NCBI GenBank assembly: GCA_014885115.2
Contig: WKLE02001123.1
Location: 31,055 to 43,797, forward strand
Origin: Asterionellopsis glacialis
Taxonomy: Eukaryota > Bacillariophyta > Plagiogrammaphyceae > Rhaphoneidales > Asterionellopsidaceae
Reading direction: 5' to 3'
DNA length: 12,743 nucleotides
In this document: positions 1 through 7,155 of the stretch, one piece after another
How the letters are laid out: the number at the start of each line of letters is the position of its first letter
How positions within the stretch are numbered: position 1 is the first letter of the stretch
Translations under genes and position numbers: made by a program
Notes under the pieces: model-generated
The model's input: the letters and a program-made list of their open reading frames with translations, nothing else
What the model was told of the DNA's origin: nothing
Databases searched by the model: none

Positions 1-1101
1 ACCCAATTCTATCTCAATTGGTGCAAACAAAAACACCTCGTCCCCACCTTAACTTCATCTTTGAATGGCCAACCTATCACAGATATTGAAGGTGTCAACA
101 ACATCATGGCCTGCTACTTAGTGGAACTTCTCCAAGGACACAACCTCATCGCACGCCATATAAAATTGGACACAGCCGAACGCTACATGTTAGCAGCTGC
201 ACGTGTCCGCACCCGGGGTACTCCTCGTCTCCATGATCCACGTCTCGACGAGACAGGGCGGGAGTTCCATGAAATATCACGTATCAAACAAGAACAAGCC
301 CGCTGGGAAACCAAAGTAAACAAACAAAACCCAGTTTCAAAACTCATGATTGATCACATGTTCATAGACATTGATCCAAACACTCCATCCGCCCTCCCCA
401 ATGCTCTTGCTGATTGGCATGTTATCGGTGAATACACCGGCATCCGTATCTCCGAATGGGCACAACCGGACAAACATCCCACATACTCAAAACGTCAACT
501 TTCCCCTGATGGCGATACCCTTGCTTTCCAATACAACGACATGACCTTTTTTGGTCCCAACGGCTCCCACCTCCAACAAGAGCCACACATTCCCCTCCCT
601 GACATCACTAAGATCGCACGCGTCCGCTTCCGTTGGCGCTTCCAAAAAAATGGCATAAAGGGCGAAACAAAATCTTTCTCTCGCAACGACCACGACATCC
701 TACATTGCCCGGTTAGAGCCGCTTTACGTATACGCGAACGCTTCAACCGCTATAAAAACCTCCCCAACGATCACCCACTATCTCTATTTCAATCACCAAA
801 TACAGTCACACCTACACTCATAAAAGCATCCCACGTCACTAACCACTTGCAAACTATTGCATCTATTGTATACAAAACATCCGATAATTCCATTCTACAA
901 CTCTATACTCCTCACTCCATACGCGTCGGCGCTTGCGTCATGCTCCACATCGCAAAAGCCTCCGAAAAGGATATCAAATTTTTACTCCGCTGGCGCTCTA
1001 ACTCCTTTATGGAGTATCTGCGCGACATACCTGAAACAAGTCACATCATGATACAACATGTCAACAACGTCATGAGCTGCATTGACAACAAACACACATA
1101 A
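1..1101 (+). CDS. Tyrosine recombinase (mobile-element type), 5' end outside the window
   Basis: This is the C-terminal part of a tyrosine recombinase, an enzyme that cuts and rejoins DNA through a covalent phosphotyrosine intermediate. The frame is open without a stop from base 1, and the codon at 61 is TTG, so the true start lies to the left. Numbering from codon 61, the catalytic set appears complete: Arg129 in TGIRISEW, a Lys at 196 or 200 in QKNGIKGE, His285 and Arg288 in HSIR, Trp311 in the second His/Trp position, and nucleophile Tyr319 in FMEYL. The spacing of 23 residues from Arg288 to Trp311 and 8 more to Tyr319 fits the family. Residues 10-50 look like a helical core-binding domain. 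In eukaryotes such enzymes come mainly from Crypton, DIRS or Ngaro elements. No reverse transcriptase is visible here, so the element class stays open. The stop is TAA at 1099-1101 and nothing in the visible part is broken. Confidence 0.85.
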   Translation, partial: TQFYLNWCKQKHLVPTLTSSLNGQPITDIEGVNNIMACYLVELLQGHNLIARHIKLDTAERYMLAAARVRTRGTPRLHDPRLDETGREFHEISRIKQEQARWETKVNKQNPVSKLMIDHMFIDIDPNTPSALPNALADWHVIGEYTGIRISEWAQPDKHPTYSKRQLSPDGDTLAFQYNDMTFFGPNGSHLQQEPHIPLPDITKIARVRFRWRFQKNGIKGETKSFSRNDHDILHCPVRAALRIRERFNRYKNLPNDHPLSLFQSPNTVTPTLIKASHVTNHLQTIASIVYKTSDNSILQLYTPHSIRVGACVMLHIAKASEKDIKFLLRWRSNSFMEYLRDIPETSHIMIQHVNNVMSCIDNKHT

Positions 1102-1409
1102 AATATCTGATCTCACCTAGAGGTTTATTTTTTTTTTCCTCACCACCGTTCCCATCACGTTTATGGGCTGGAGTCAGTAAGAGGCATACATACCTCACCC
1201 TGAACCCTTGAACTTCTCTACCGATCCATTCGTCATGGTTTACCGTGGATTTATGGTAGTCAAGGATCCTTTTTCTTTGAGAGAAAAAGAATTTGTTCTA
1301 GTCACGGATCTTTGTAGCAATAAATAGTAGCTTACAAACATCCATCACAATATCAAATACTTTCTTATCGTCTGTCAGTCTCCTTTAGTCTCCAACCCAC
1401 GCACGTACG
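1102..1409. other. Non-coding stretch after the recombinase, with a hairpin and short direct repeat
   Basis: No gene is visible. A ten-base-plus T run lies near 1127. A perfect hairpin has arms CTTTTTCT (1269-1276) and AGAAAAAG (1282-1289) with a 5-base loop. It sits between two near-copies of a short word, TAGTCAAGGATCCTTTT at 1257-1273 and TAGTCACGGATCTTT at 1300-1314. These could mark an element end or a transcription end, but no terminal repeat partner is visible. Confidence 0.4.
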
Positions 1410-1576
1410 ATGGGACAAGGTGGCGTGAGGGAATCTCCGATTCAAGAAGTTCACCCTTCCAAAATTCAGGTACGGCCTAAAATCTGCTAAGGCCGAAACT
1501 GGATTTCACTGCAGGAGCAATAGTACTACTACTGTTCCGACTACTGAATCCAGCTCAAAACGTAAACGTATGGAAG
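1410..1576 (+). other. Possible upstream exons of the 1570-2292 gene
   Basis: An ATG at 1410 in good start context (A at -3, G at +4) opens a frame that does not connect directly to the downstream frame. If a 67-base intron is removed (donor GTGAGG at 1425, acceptor CTGCTAAG ending at 1491), the frame joins 1492-1576. That segment encodes a Ser/Thr-rich stretch and a KRKR cluster resembling a nuclear localisation signal. The full protein would be 247 residues. The more obvious donor CAG|GTACGG at 1470 pairs in the wrong phase with CTGCAG at 1514. The model is inferred from splice words only. Confidence 0.35.
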
Positions 1577-2292
1577 GTATGTATGATTCTGTACCCGTTT
1601 AATTTTTCTTTCATAATTGTGCTCACCAAAAAAAGTTTTTTGCTATAGTTTCTACTGAGAACCAGGGTGCGAAGGATGATGAAAATTCACCCTCTGGAAT
1701 CGACGAATCAGCATTTGGTATCTCTTCTGTCCCTTGGAAAAGGTTTTGTCCGATGCATTTGGTTATTGAGTATCAAGATACAGCTACGAAAACACCTCAT
1801 GCAGTTGCCTTAATTGTCCCCCCAGCTGGCGTCAATCACTTCGATTCGTCCAGGTCTACGTTTCAAATCGTTCAGAATGGTACAGCGCTTAAATATACGT
1901 CGCAGTGGCCGGAAATGTCCATGGATCTTGAGGAAGTACTTAACAAAAAGATTAGTAAGATGACCCAGGACAAGGAAGCCATTGAGCTAATGTCCTACTC
2001 CCGCCAGCATAAAGGTGATATTTCAAAAGCCGAGTCGGAATTAAGGGACATGATCAAGATTTCCGATGCCTTTAGTAATTCAATTGCCTCTATGAAAACC
2101 ACGGAATCAGAAGTGTTAACTTCCTCGTGCATAATTCCTTTGCCAATTAAGGTCAGCAAGAAAATTGACAAACCCCCGCAATTATTGGGAACCGCTAGAA
2201 ATCCAAGCGAGAGGGTCCTCCTTGTTGATATGAAAGCAGAAGAATCCACGTACAAAGAAATGAACACTGCTGAGTTGGAATTAATTGATTAG
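1570..2292 (+). CDS. Unrecognised protein, two exons (1570-1576 and 1649-2292)
   Basis: The family is not recognised. The long frame from 1649 to the TAG at 2290-2292 is open across an upstream splice acceptor. A 72-base intron fits well: donor GTATGT at 1577 and acceptor TTGCTATAG ending at 1648, joined in phase 1 to give a Val codon. The nearest in-frame ATG is then at 1570, giving 216 residues. The protein has an acidic, Ser-rich start and then a segment of alternating hydrophobic residues around VALIVPPAG and FQIVQNGTAL followed by SQWPE, which looks like a small beta-rich domain. The second half is helical and charged, with many Glu and Lys, and ends in an acidic tail. The frame stays open upstream of 1570 and encodes a Ser/Thr-rich stretch ending in KRKR, so the start may lie further left. 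Its position downstream of a recombinase gene could mean it belongs to the same element, but nothing proves this. Confidence 0.6.
1577..1648 (+). other. Intron, 72 bases, phase 1
   Basis: GTATGT donor and a pyrimidine-containing TTTTTTGCTATAG acceptor. Reading through without splicing meets an in-frame TAA shortly after the donor, at 1600-1602, so removal is needed to connect the upstream ATG to the long frame. Confidence 0.65.
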
Positions 2293-2455
2293 ACCGGTGC
2301 GTACATTTTTACATAAGTACTTTTAGGATTAGGTATTACTAAGTAGTCTATAATATATGAATATAGGAATGAATTAATAAATACACATGTATTTCTCTTT
2401 TACACTGTACCCATCAACTGCATTAGTGCTTTGTGGTGTTCAATTCTGAAAAGTC

Positions 2456-2696
2456 TACCAGAATACAGTAGATATGACACATAATGATAACACGTGAATT
2501 CTGGTACAGGTATCCTGAATTTATTACATTAGGCCCTCTAGTATCTGGTAGTAAGAAACCTCTACAGGTAATCCTTATATTGAATTTGATTACATGCCGG
2601 TATCAGTACTACTGGTAGCAACCGCTGATGTGAGAAGTACCTGTACCTGGTACCAGGTACTACTGTATCTGGTATGGTTGTCCTACTACCAGGTAC
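2456..2696. repeat. CTGGTA/TACCAG repeat cluster with an 18-base palindrome
   Basis: CTGGTA occurs at 2501, 2545, 2612, 2647 and 2669, and its complement TACCAG at 2456, 2651 and 2687. Two overlap as the perfect palindrome GTACCTGGTACCAGGTAC at 2643-2660. TACCAGAAT at 2456-2464 is exactly inverted as ATTCTGGTA at 2498-2506. These words are much denser here than in the rest of the window. They may be protein-binding sites, a decayed satellite or a small mobile-element remnant. Confidence 0.6.
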
Positions 2697-2715
2697 GTAT
2701 TCCAGTGTTAATTAG

Positions 2716-2733
2716 CGAAAATTTCGATTTTCG
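2716..2733. repeat. Perfect hairpin with TTCG tetraloop
   Basis: Arms CGAAAAT and ATTTTCG flank a four-base TTCG loop. A flanking G-T pair could extend the RNA stem by one. UUCG loops are unusually stable in RNA, although the closing pair here is U-A rather than C-G. No gene end lies nearby. Confidence 0.45.
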
Positions 2734-3028
2734 TGCATCTCCCTGAGAATAGTTTATATATTGTACCATACAGCATAATACAAGTACAGTACCATATATG
2801 TTCATCAGTCACATTTTCAGTACATAGATATAAATCCAACAGTGTCGCCAGTATGACAAATTCTACGATTAGGAGGGGTAGGGATCGTCCTTATTGAGTT
2901 CGCTTTTACATAAACGGAGGGTTTACGAGTCCGTAATCAGAGTTTATGTTCCCTGAATCTAAAGAATGTTCTCGTTCTGATCACAATGAGAGTATCAATT
3001 GAGATGAAAGGATTTATGGATTTAAAAA

Positions 3029-3047
3029 GGGCTTCGCTTGAAGGTTC
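3029..3047 (+). repeat. 19-base direct repeat, copy 1
   Basis: GGGCTTCGCTTGAAGGTTC is repeated exactly at 3105-3123, 76 bases downstream. The flanks differ, so the two copies are not part of a longer recent duplication. Confidence 0.7.
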
Positions 3048-3104
3048 TCGTTTTGATGTAGTTGTATATCAAGCTTATTAATTGGTATCTTCGTTATTTA
3101 TAAC

Positions 3105-3132
3105 GGGCTTCGCTTGAAGGTTCGGCTTCAAG
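3105..3132 (+). repeat. 19-base direct repeat, copy 2, running into a hairpin
   Basis: The copy at 3105-3123 is identical to 3029-3047. Its CTTGAAG (3113-3119) pairs with CTTCAAG (3126-3132) across a six-base loop, giving a hairpin absent from copy 1. Confidence 0.7.
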
Positions 3133-3209
3133 TTTAATCACATACTGCAATACTTAACACAATGACGTCTTAGATCCTACATTGATAATATTAAAAAATG
3201 GAGAGAAAA

Positions 3210-3334
3210 GCAACAAGCGAACCTTTCCTTTCGTCTATCCTGTATATGTAGGACCAGTAAGTAGCCTACGTGGAGTCACAGGGAATATGCAGGAGATTTT
3301 CTCTTTTTACTGGATCGGTGTCGACGCTTGTTGC
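3210..3334. repeat. 10-base inverted repeat enclosing 105 bases
   Basis: GCAACAAGCG at 3210-3219 is the exact reverse complement of CGCTTGTTGC at 3325-3334. The layout recalls a very small inverted-repeat element, but no target duplication is apparent just outside the arms and similarity stops at their ends. Confidence 0.35.
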
Positions 3335-3578
3335 GACAATTGAGTGATAAGGAAAAGTCTTTTCTTTCGTTGGGAAAGACGCGTGTGTTAGGTTTATGGA
3401 CTAGGTCCTCTAAACTGTAAACTCACATGCGTCAACCGTCACTGAAGACCATAATAATACCGTGTCTCTTTTCCGATCTAGTTCCTTGGCGCTGGTACTT
3501 ACAGTTGCAGTAGTGGCCCGCTGTGGAAATTGATATCACATTAAGACCCCGTCCTCTTCGTATTCTGGTAAGAGAATC

Positions 3579-4913
3579 ATGGAGGGCTCTTCTGGTCCGC
3601 CTTCACTCGGTAAATGGCCATCGTATCTGCATAAATTGGTCTCCGAAGAGCGGGACGATGTCTGGAGCAACGTGATGGCAAGAATTCAGTCGAATCCAGA
3701 TGAAGTTAGTTCAACGGGAGTCTATGGGCAAACTGCCCTCCATGCAGCATGCATTCGGTATCCGCCCATAGAGGTTGTCAATGCAATGCTTGAGGTAAAC
3801 CCCAAGGCTGCCGCCATGCAGAATAAGGACGGGGAAACGCCATTGCATCTAGCGAGCTATGGGGCGTCAGAGGAAGTGCAACAGGCACTGGTAGCCGCAG
3901 CACCGGAATCTATTCAACTTTTAGACAAGTATGGAGACTCACCACTCCATTTGGTCACAAGATCAGGTGGGACACTAGAGCTTTTGACTGAAATGGTCCA
4001 AGCTTCCCCGAAAACTATTTCGGTCCAAAATAAGAGAGGTGTGACTCCCTTTTTCTTGCTGTCGCGAACGTATCTCGAGGCTGAATCGCTTAGAGAATTG
4101 GAAGAGGAAGATGGAGAATTCAGTGATGATTGGAGAAAGTCCATGATGTTCCTCATGGGATCTGCACAACACTCAGGGAGACCATTCCAAGTAGTGCATG
4201 CAGCAGCTAGTTGTCCAGCATGTCCCCGAGATTTGTTGTCTTTACTTTGTCGGTTTTATCCTTACGAAGCTTTAGAATACGACGAAGATGGGAATACTCC
4301 ATTAGCGCTCGGTGCGGCAGCAGACATAATGGAAGAACCTTCAGAATGGGACGAGAATGAAGACGGGTTTCGAGAAGATGTAGATCTAGAAAATGATGAA
4401 TTACTACATGGTGATCATGAAATCCAGCCAAATACTGAAGGAACTGCAGCTTTACAACATTTCGGATCTGAAAATCTTACTCTCTTGGCTCATGAGGAGA
4501 ATAAGCAAAACGTGCAAAACGAGGACGAAGATGAAAGTCTTCCAAGCGTGTTAGACATCCTTGTCCAGTGGAACCCAGAAGCAGCGTCAAGGGCGGACAA
4601 AAGAGGGAGATTACCAATAGCTCATGCAATTATATCGGGGAAAAGCTGGTCGAATGGTATAAAAAAATTGCTCATGGCAGCTCCTCGGTCTCTTGAGACC
4701 CGAGACACCATAACTCATCTTTACCCCTTCCAATTGGCGGCAGAGCACGCACCTGACGTTGAAACGATTTATTCTTTGATCCGTAGTCTCCCTGAGCTGG
4801 TTGTTGCCATGGGTATTTCAGATCTGAGTGCGCATGATGATTGTACAGTAGATGAGGAGGAAGACAGTGGTCTTTCAGATGGCTCAAACCGTGCTCGACG
4901 ACAAAAAAGGTGA
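3579..4913 (+). CDS. Ankyrin-repeat protein, 444 residues
   Basis: Ankyrin repeats form a helical stack used for binding other proteins; no enzymatic role is indicated. Clear repeats cover about residues 49-81 (YGQTALHAAC), 82-116 (DGETPLHLAS) and 117-151 (YGDSPLHLV), with weaker ones at 152-165, 204-245 and 323-352, and possibly 380-410. The recurring NP-A-A spacing before each repeat is common in diatom ankyrin proteins. A strongly acidic low-complexity insert (about 252-320) splits the array, and the tail is acidic and then basic (RRQKR). No signal peptide or membrane segment is seen, so it is probably cytosolic or nuclear. ATG at 3579 is the first Met after an in-frame stop at 3531 and has good context (A at -3, G at +4). 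The final codons overlap a splice-donor-like GTGAGA, so a further exon cannot be excluded. The partner protein is unknown. Confidence 0.85.
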   Translation: MEGSSGPPSLGKWPSYLHKLVSEERDDVWSNVMARIQSNPDEVSSTGVYGQTALHAACIRYPPIEVVNAMLEVNPKAAAMQNKDGETPLHLASYGASEEVQQALVAAAPESIQLLDKYGDSPLHLVTRSGGTLELLTEMVQASPKTISVQNKRGVTPFFLLSRTYLEAESLRELEEEDGEFSDDWRKSMMFLMGSAQHSGRPFQVVHAAASCPACPRDLLSLLCRFYPYEALEYDEDGNTPLALGAAADIMEEPSEWDENEDGFREDVDLENDELLHGDHEIQPNTEGTAALQHFGSENLTLLAHEENKQNVQNEDEDESLPSVLDILVQWNPEAASRADKRGRLPIAHAIISGKSWSNGIKKLLMAAPRSLETRDTITHLYPFQLAAEHAPDVETIYSLIRSLPELVVAMGISDLSAHDDCTVDEEEDSGLSDGSNRARRQKR

Positions 4914-5920
4914 GATAAAACTGGGGTACGCTGTTTTGTGGCTACACCACCCTTTAGATGCATAGTCATTCCGGTTCTTCTCTCGACGAAATATAGAATT
5001 TTTTAATCAATTTAAGAAAAAATTATAAATCAAACTATATGGTAGAAAGCCGGCTAGTAGAAGTATCAGATCCTTCTGCGGAAAAATCGTTTTATTATTT
5101 ACGTGTGCAATTGAAACGTTGCATAGTTAGGTCGAGACAGTTTGAAAAGGTAGACTTCGAACTACTGGGCATCATACTTTGTACTTTCATCGTTCGAAAA
5201 CTAGTACAAAGAAAGACAAAACAATGATTCCGTGGGTAGAACGCAGGATGTGAATATTGCCTTTGCTCTTCAGAATAAAAGTATGCACCAGCCTATAGAT
5301 ATGAAGACCACCTACTCCCAAAGGGACCTAATGATAAAAAGCAGAAAGATCGACCCAGTTCTTATCCCCGTGCCTTTCGCTTCAAGAGTCATTTTGTTAG
5401 TTTTGATATGGTGAAACGAAAGCATGCTGAATCTGACAATCAACTTTTATAACGGACATGGATTTCTAATAGACAAAGAGTGGAAATTCCTTAAAAAGTA
5501 TGCTTGACAAAAACATGGTGTAAAATGAAATTGCTTTCCCCTCGTGAACACTTTTGGACGTCTTTGTTTTTCGTTCTACAGGGAATGGTTATAGTTCATG
5601 AATTGAGACGCCACTAGTTAAACCTGGGCTTTAAATCTACGGTGTCGCAAAGTCTTGGCCCACTTGTCATGTTTGCAGATGACCCCGTAAACGTAAAGAA
5701 CATTTTTTTCACACCTCAAAAGGCTATGCAGGAGCCGAGAGTTGAGTGAACCATAGACAGAAAAGCCGTCGCCGGTGTAAGGGAAAAAAAGGAGAACAAA
5801 AAGATAATGATATTTTAAACAGCATAAAGTAAAAACAATCACAGTAGATTAACCCGATGATCTAGAGTACTCCAAGGGGGCAAAAATTAAAGTCGTAGCA
5901 GCATCATAGTAGTAGTGAAA
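4914..5920. other. 1 kb between the ankyrin and plastid-protein genes, no convincing gene
   Basis: Several short open frames exist (for example 5039-5227 and 5232-5414 on plus, 5618-5842 on minus). None has a recognisable motif and all are within chance length. Bases 4990-5035 are extremely AT-rich. A good acceptor-like tract (TTTTCGTTCTACAG ending at 5580) is present without a clear matching exon. The right part, about 5750-5920, should contain the 3' untranslated region of the minus-strand plastid-protein gene. Confidence 0.5.
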
Positions 5921-6622
5921 TTATTTTGGCATGCTGATCTTAGCATCCTTGGCCTTATCAACAGCAGTCTTGAGAGATTCAGTTGCTTTATCAGTGAGCT
6001 TGTATTCAGAGTTGAGTTCTCCAGCCTTAGTGATGGCCTTTTCGATAAGGTCACCGCAGACTCCGAGGGCAGTTACACCGGCTCCAACCAAATCGTATTC
6101 GTCATTGATCTCGGTGATCTTGGCCTTGGTGCTAGCGAGGGCCTTTTCGACCTTCTCGATTGTGGCAGGGTCTGATTGGGAAGCCTTGGCCTTGGCAAGA
6201 GCATCTTCAAGAGATGATTGGGCACTTCGGAGAACTCCGTACTTAGAATCAAGTTTAGCAAGGTAGTTGTAGATCTCGATAGAGGTCTTACTCACAGCAG
6301 AAATAACCTCGGAGATTTCTCCCTCATTCTTGGCGGCATAGTTAGCGGCAGCAGCTCCAACGGCGCCAAGAACTGGGCCTCCGATAGCAAAACCAGCAGC
6401 TCCTCCGATCAAACCGGCGGTGAATTCAACAGTCTCTTCTTTGATAGGGACAATTGCAGCTTCTTGGGGGACAGTCTCCGGAGGGGTGGAGGGAGGAGCA
6501 GGAGCCTCTTCTTCGGACATAAACACAACAGGCGATCGGACGAAAGCCTTTTGTTGGGCAGGGGCGAAGGCGGAGGCCGAAGCCACCATGAGGGATGCGA
6601 TCGCAATGTTGCTGAGCTTCAT
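5921..6622 (-). CDS. Plastid-targeted glycine-zipper protein of unknown function, 233 residues
   Basis: The N-terminus is a diatom bipartite plastid address: a signal peptide (residues 1-18) ending in ASASA, with Phe19-Ala20-Pro21 right after the cleavage point, then a short basic transit-peptide-like stretch (19-35). A Phe at this position is what directs diatom proteins across the inner plastid membranes. The mature part opens with a Pro/Glu-rich segment (36-66). A Gly/Ala-rich stretch follows (68-95) with GxxxGxxxG spacing at Gly73, Gly77 and Gly81, and again Gly82 and Gly86. The rest (about 96-228) is helical and Lys/Ala/Glu-rich and may form coiled coils. The glycine zipper suggests a membrane-inserted or membrane-associated helical hairpin, perhaps at the thylakoid. 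Codons are strongly biased to C/G endings (AAG, GCC, ATC, GAG), unlike the neighbours, which points to high expression. ATG context is good (A at -3). I do not recognise the family. Confidence 0.9.
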   Translation of the reverse strand: MKLSNIAIASLMVASASAFAPAQQKAFVRSPVVFMSEEEAPAPPSTPPETVPQEAAIVPIKEETVEFTAGLIGGAAGFAIGGPVLGAVGAAAANYAAKNEGEISEVISAVSKTSIEIYNYLAKLDSKYGVLRSAQSSLEDALAKAKASQSDPATIEKVEKALASTKAKITEINDEYDLVGAGVTALGVCGDLIEKAITKAGELNSEYKLTDKATESLKTAVDKAKDAKISMPK

Positions 6623-7155
6623 GGTGTTTAGTTATTAGATTTTGAATCTACAACGGTAACGATGATGGTTTACAGAACAGATGCAAAAACATAGATGGAA
6701 ACAACACGTACAAGAACCGCCGCGCTGGCATTTTGGTCGGTCTGTATCATACAAAGTAATTCTATGCTGCATATGGTACTGTACGAGTACATCGTACTGA
6801 ATCTGCGTTACCAGGTATGGCGTAGGCGACCCCGAACGTGACGTTGAACACGATGGATTCGCGATCTTCTCTTTTGGATCCGATTGTTTCCTCAAAGGAA
6901 CTCTTTTTTCTTTTTTCATCTATCGGCTTCTATCAAGGGGAGAGGATATGCTGAGGAGTTTCGGTCGCGAATAGATGCGCGAGCGATAGATGGAGCAAAT
7001 TCATCTAGTCTAACGGATACATAACGGCCAGCGCGGTCTCTCATCAATTTCACCCGCTTGTCGTCACACTTATCATGCACCGTCCTATTGGTACCGACTG
7101 TACCGGTACGAATACCCATTACACAACATATTTCCAAATTCAAAATTTTTCGTCC
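6623..7155. promoter_or_regulatory. Divergent promoter between plastid-protein and membrane-protein genes
   Basis: About 530 bases separate the two start codons. Visible words are the 12-mer TTACCAGGTATG (6808-6819), the hairpin GTACGA/TCGTAC (6781-6786 and 6792-6797), a CRE-like TGACGT (6839-6844) and the palindrome GTACCGGTAC (7100-7109). A TGACGT core is known in diatoms as part of CO2/cAMP-responsive elements of carbonic anhydrase promoters; its use here is inference. No clear TATA box was identified. Confidence 0.5.
6839..6844 (+). promoter_or_regulatory. TGACGT, CRE-like core
   Basis: The word lies 217 bases upstream of the plastid-protein start and is read as ACGTCA in that gene's direction. 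Diatom bZIP factors bind this core in CO2/light-responsive promoters. A six-base match alone is weak evidence. Confidence 0.3.

Larger units (their letters stand above)
2293..3578. other. 1.3 kb non-coding region rich in short palindromes and repeats
   Basis: No convincing gene, tRNA or rRNA is seen. The first 250 bases are AT-rich. Bases 2456-2696 hold a cluster of CTGGTA/TACCAG words, a hairpin follows at 2716-2733, two copies of a 19-base repeat lie near 3029 and 3105, and a 10-base inverted repeat brackets 3210-3334. A 13-base palindrome, GAAAAGTCTTTTC, is at 3352-3364. The last few hundred bases must contain the promoter of the ankyrin gene. Confidence 0.6.

Noticed and set aside
1470..1514. 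45-base intron with donor CAG|GTACGG and acceptor CTGCAG
   Set aside because: The splice words are good but joining the ATG-1410 frame across them gives the wrong phase and an immediate TAG stop.
3029..3132. CRISPR-like array
   Set aside because: Only two repeat copies, with no regular spacers and a eukaryotic setting.
2293..3578. tRNA or small structured RNA genes in the repeat-rich region
   Set aside because: I found no T-arm or acceptor pairing consistent with a tRNA and no match to a known snRNA core by eye.
5039..5414. Two short plus-strand frames of about 60 codons
   Set aside because: Chance length, no recognisable domain, no splice-supported link to the ankyrin gene.
5915..6638. 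Long plus-strand open frames opposite the plastid-protein gene (up to 137 codons)
   Set aside because: They mirror the strong C/G-ending codon bias of the minus-strand gene and have no motifs of their own; the minus-strand signal peptide and plastid motif decide the strand.
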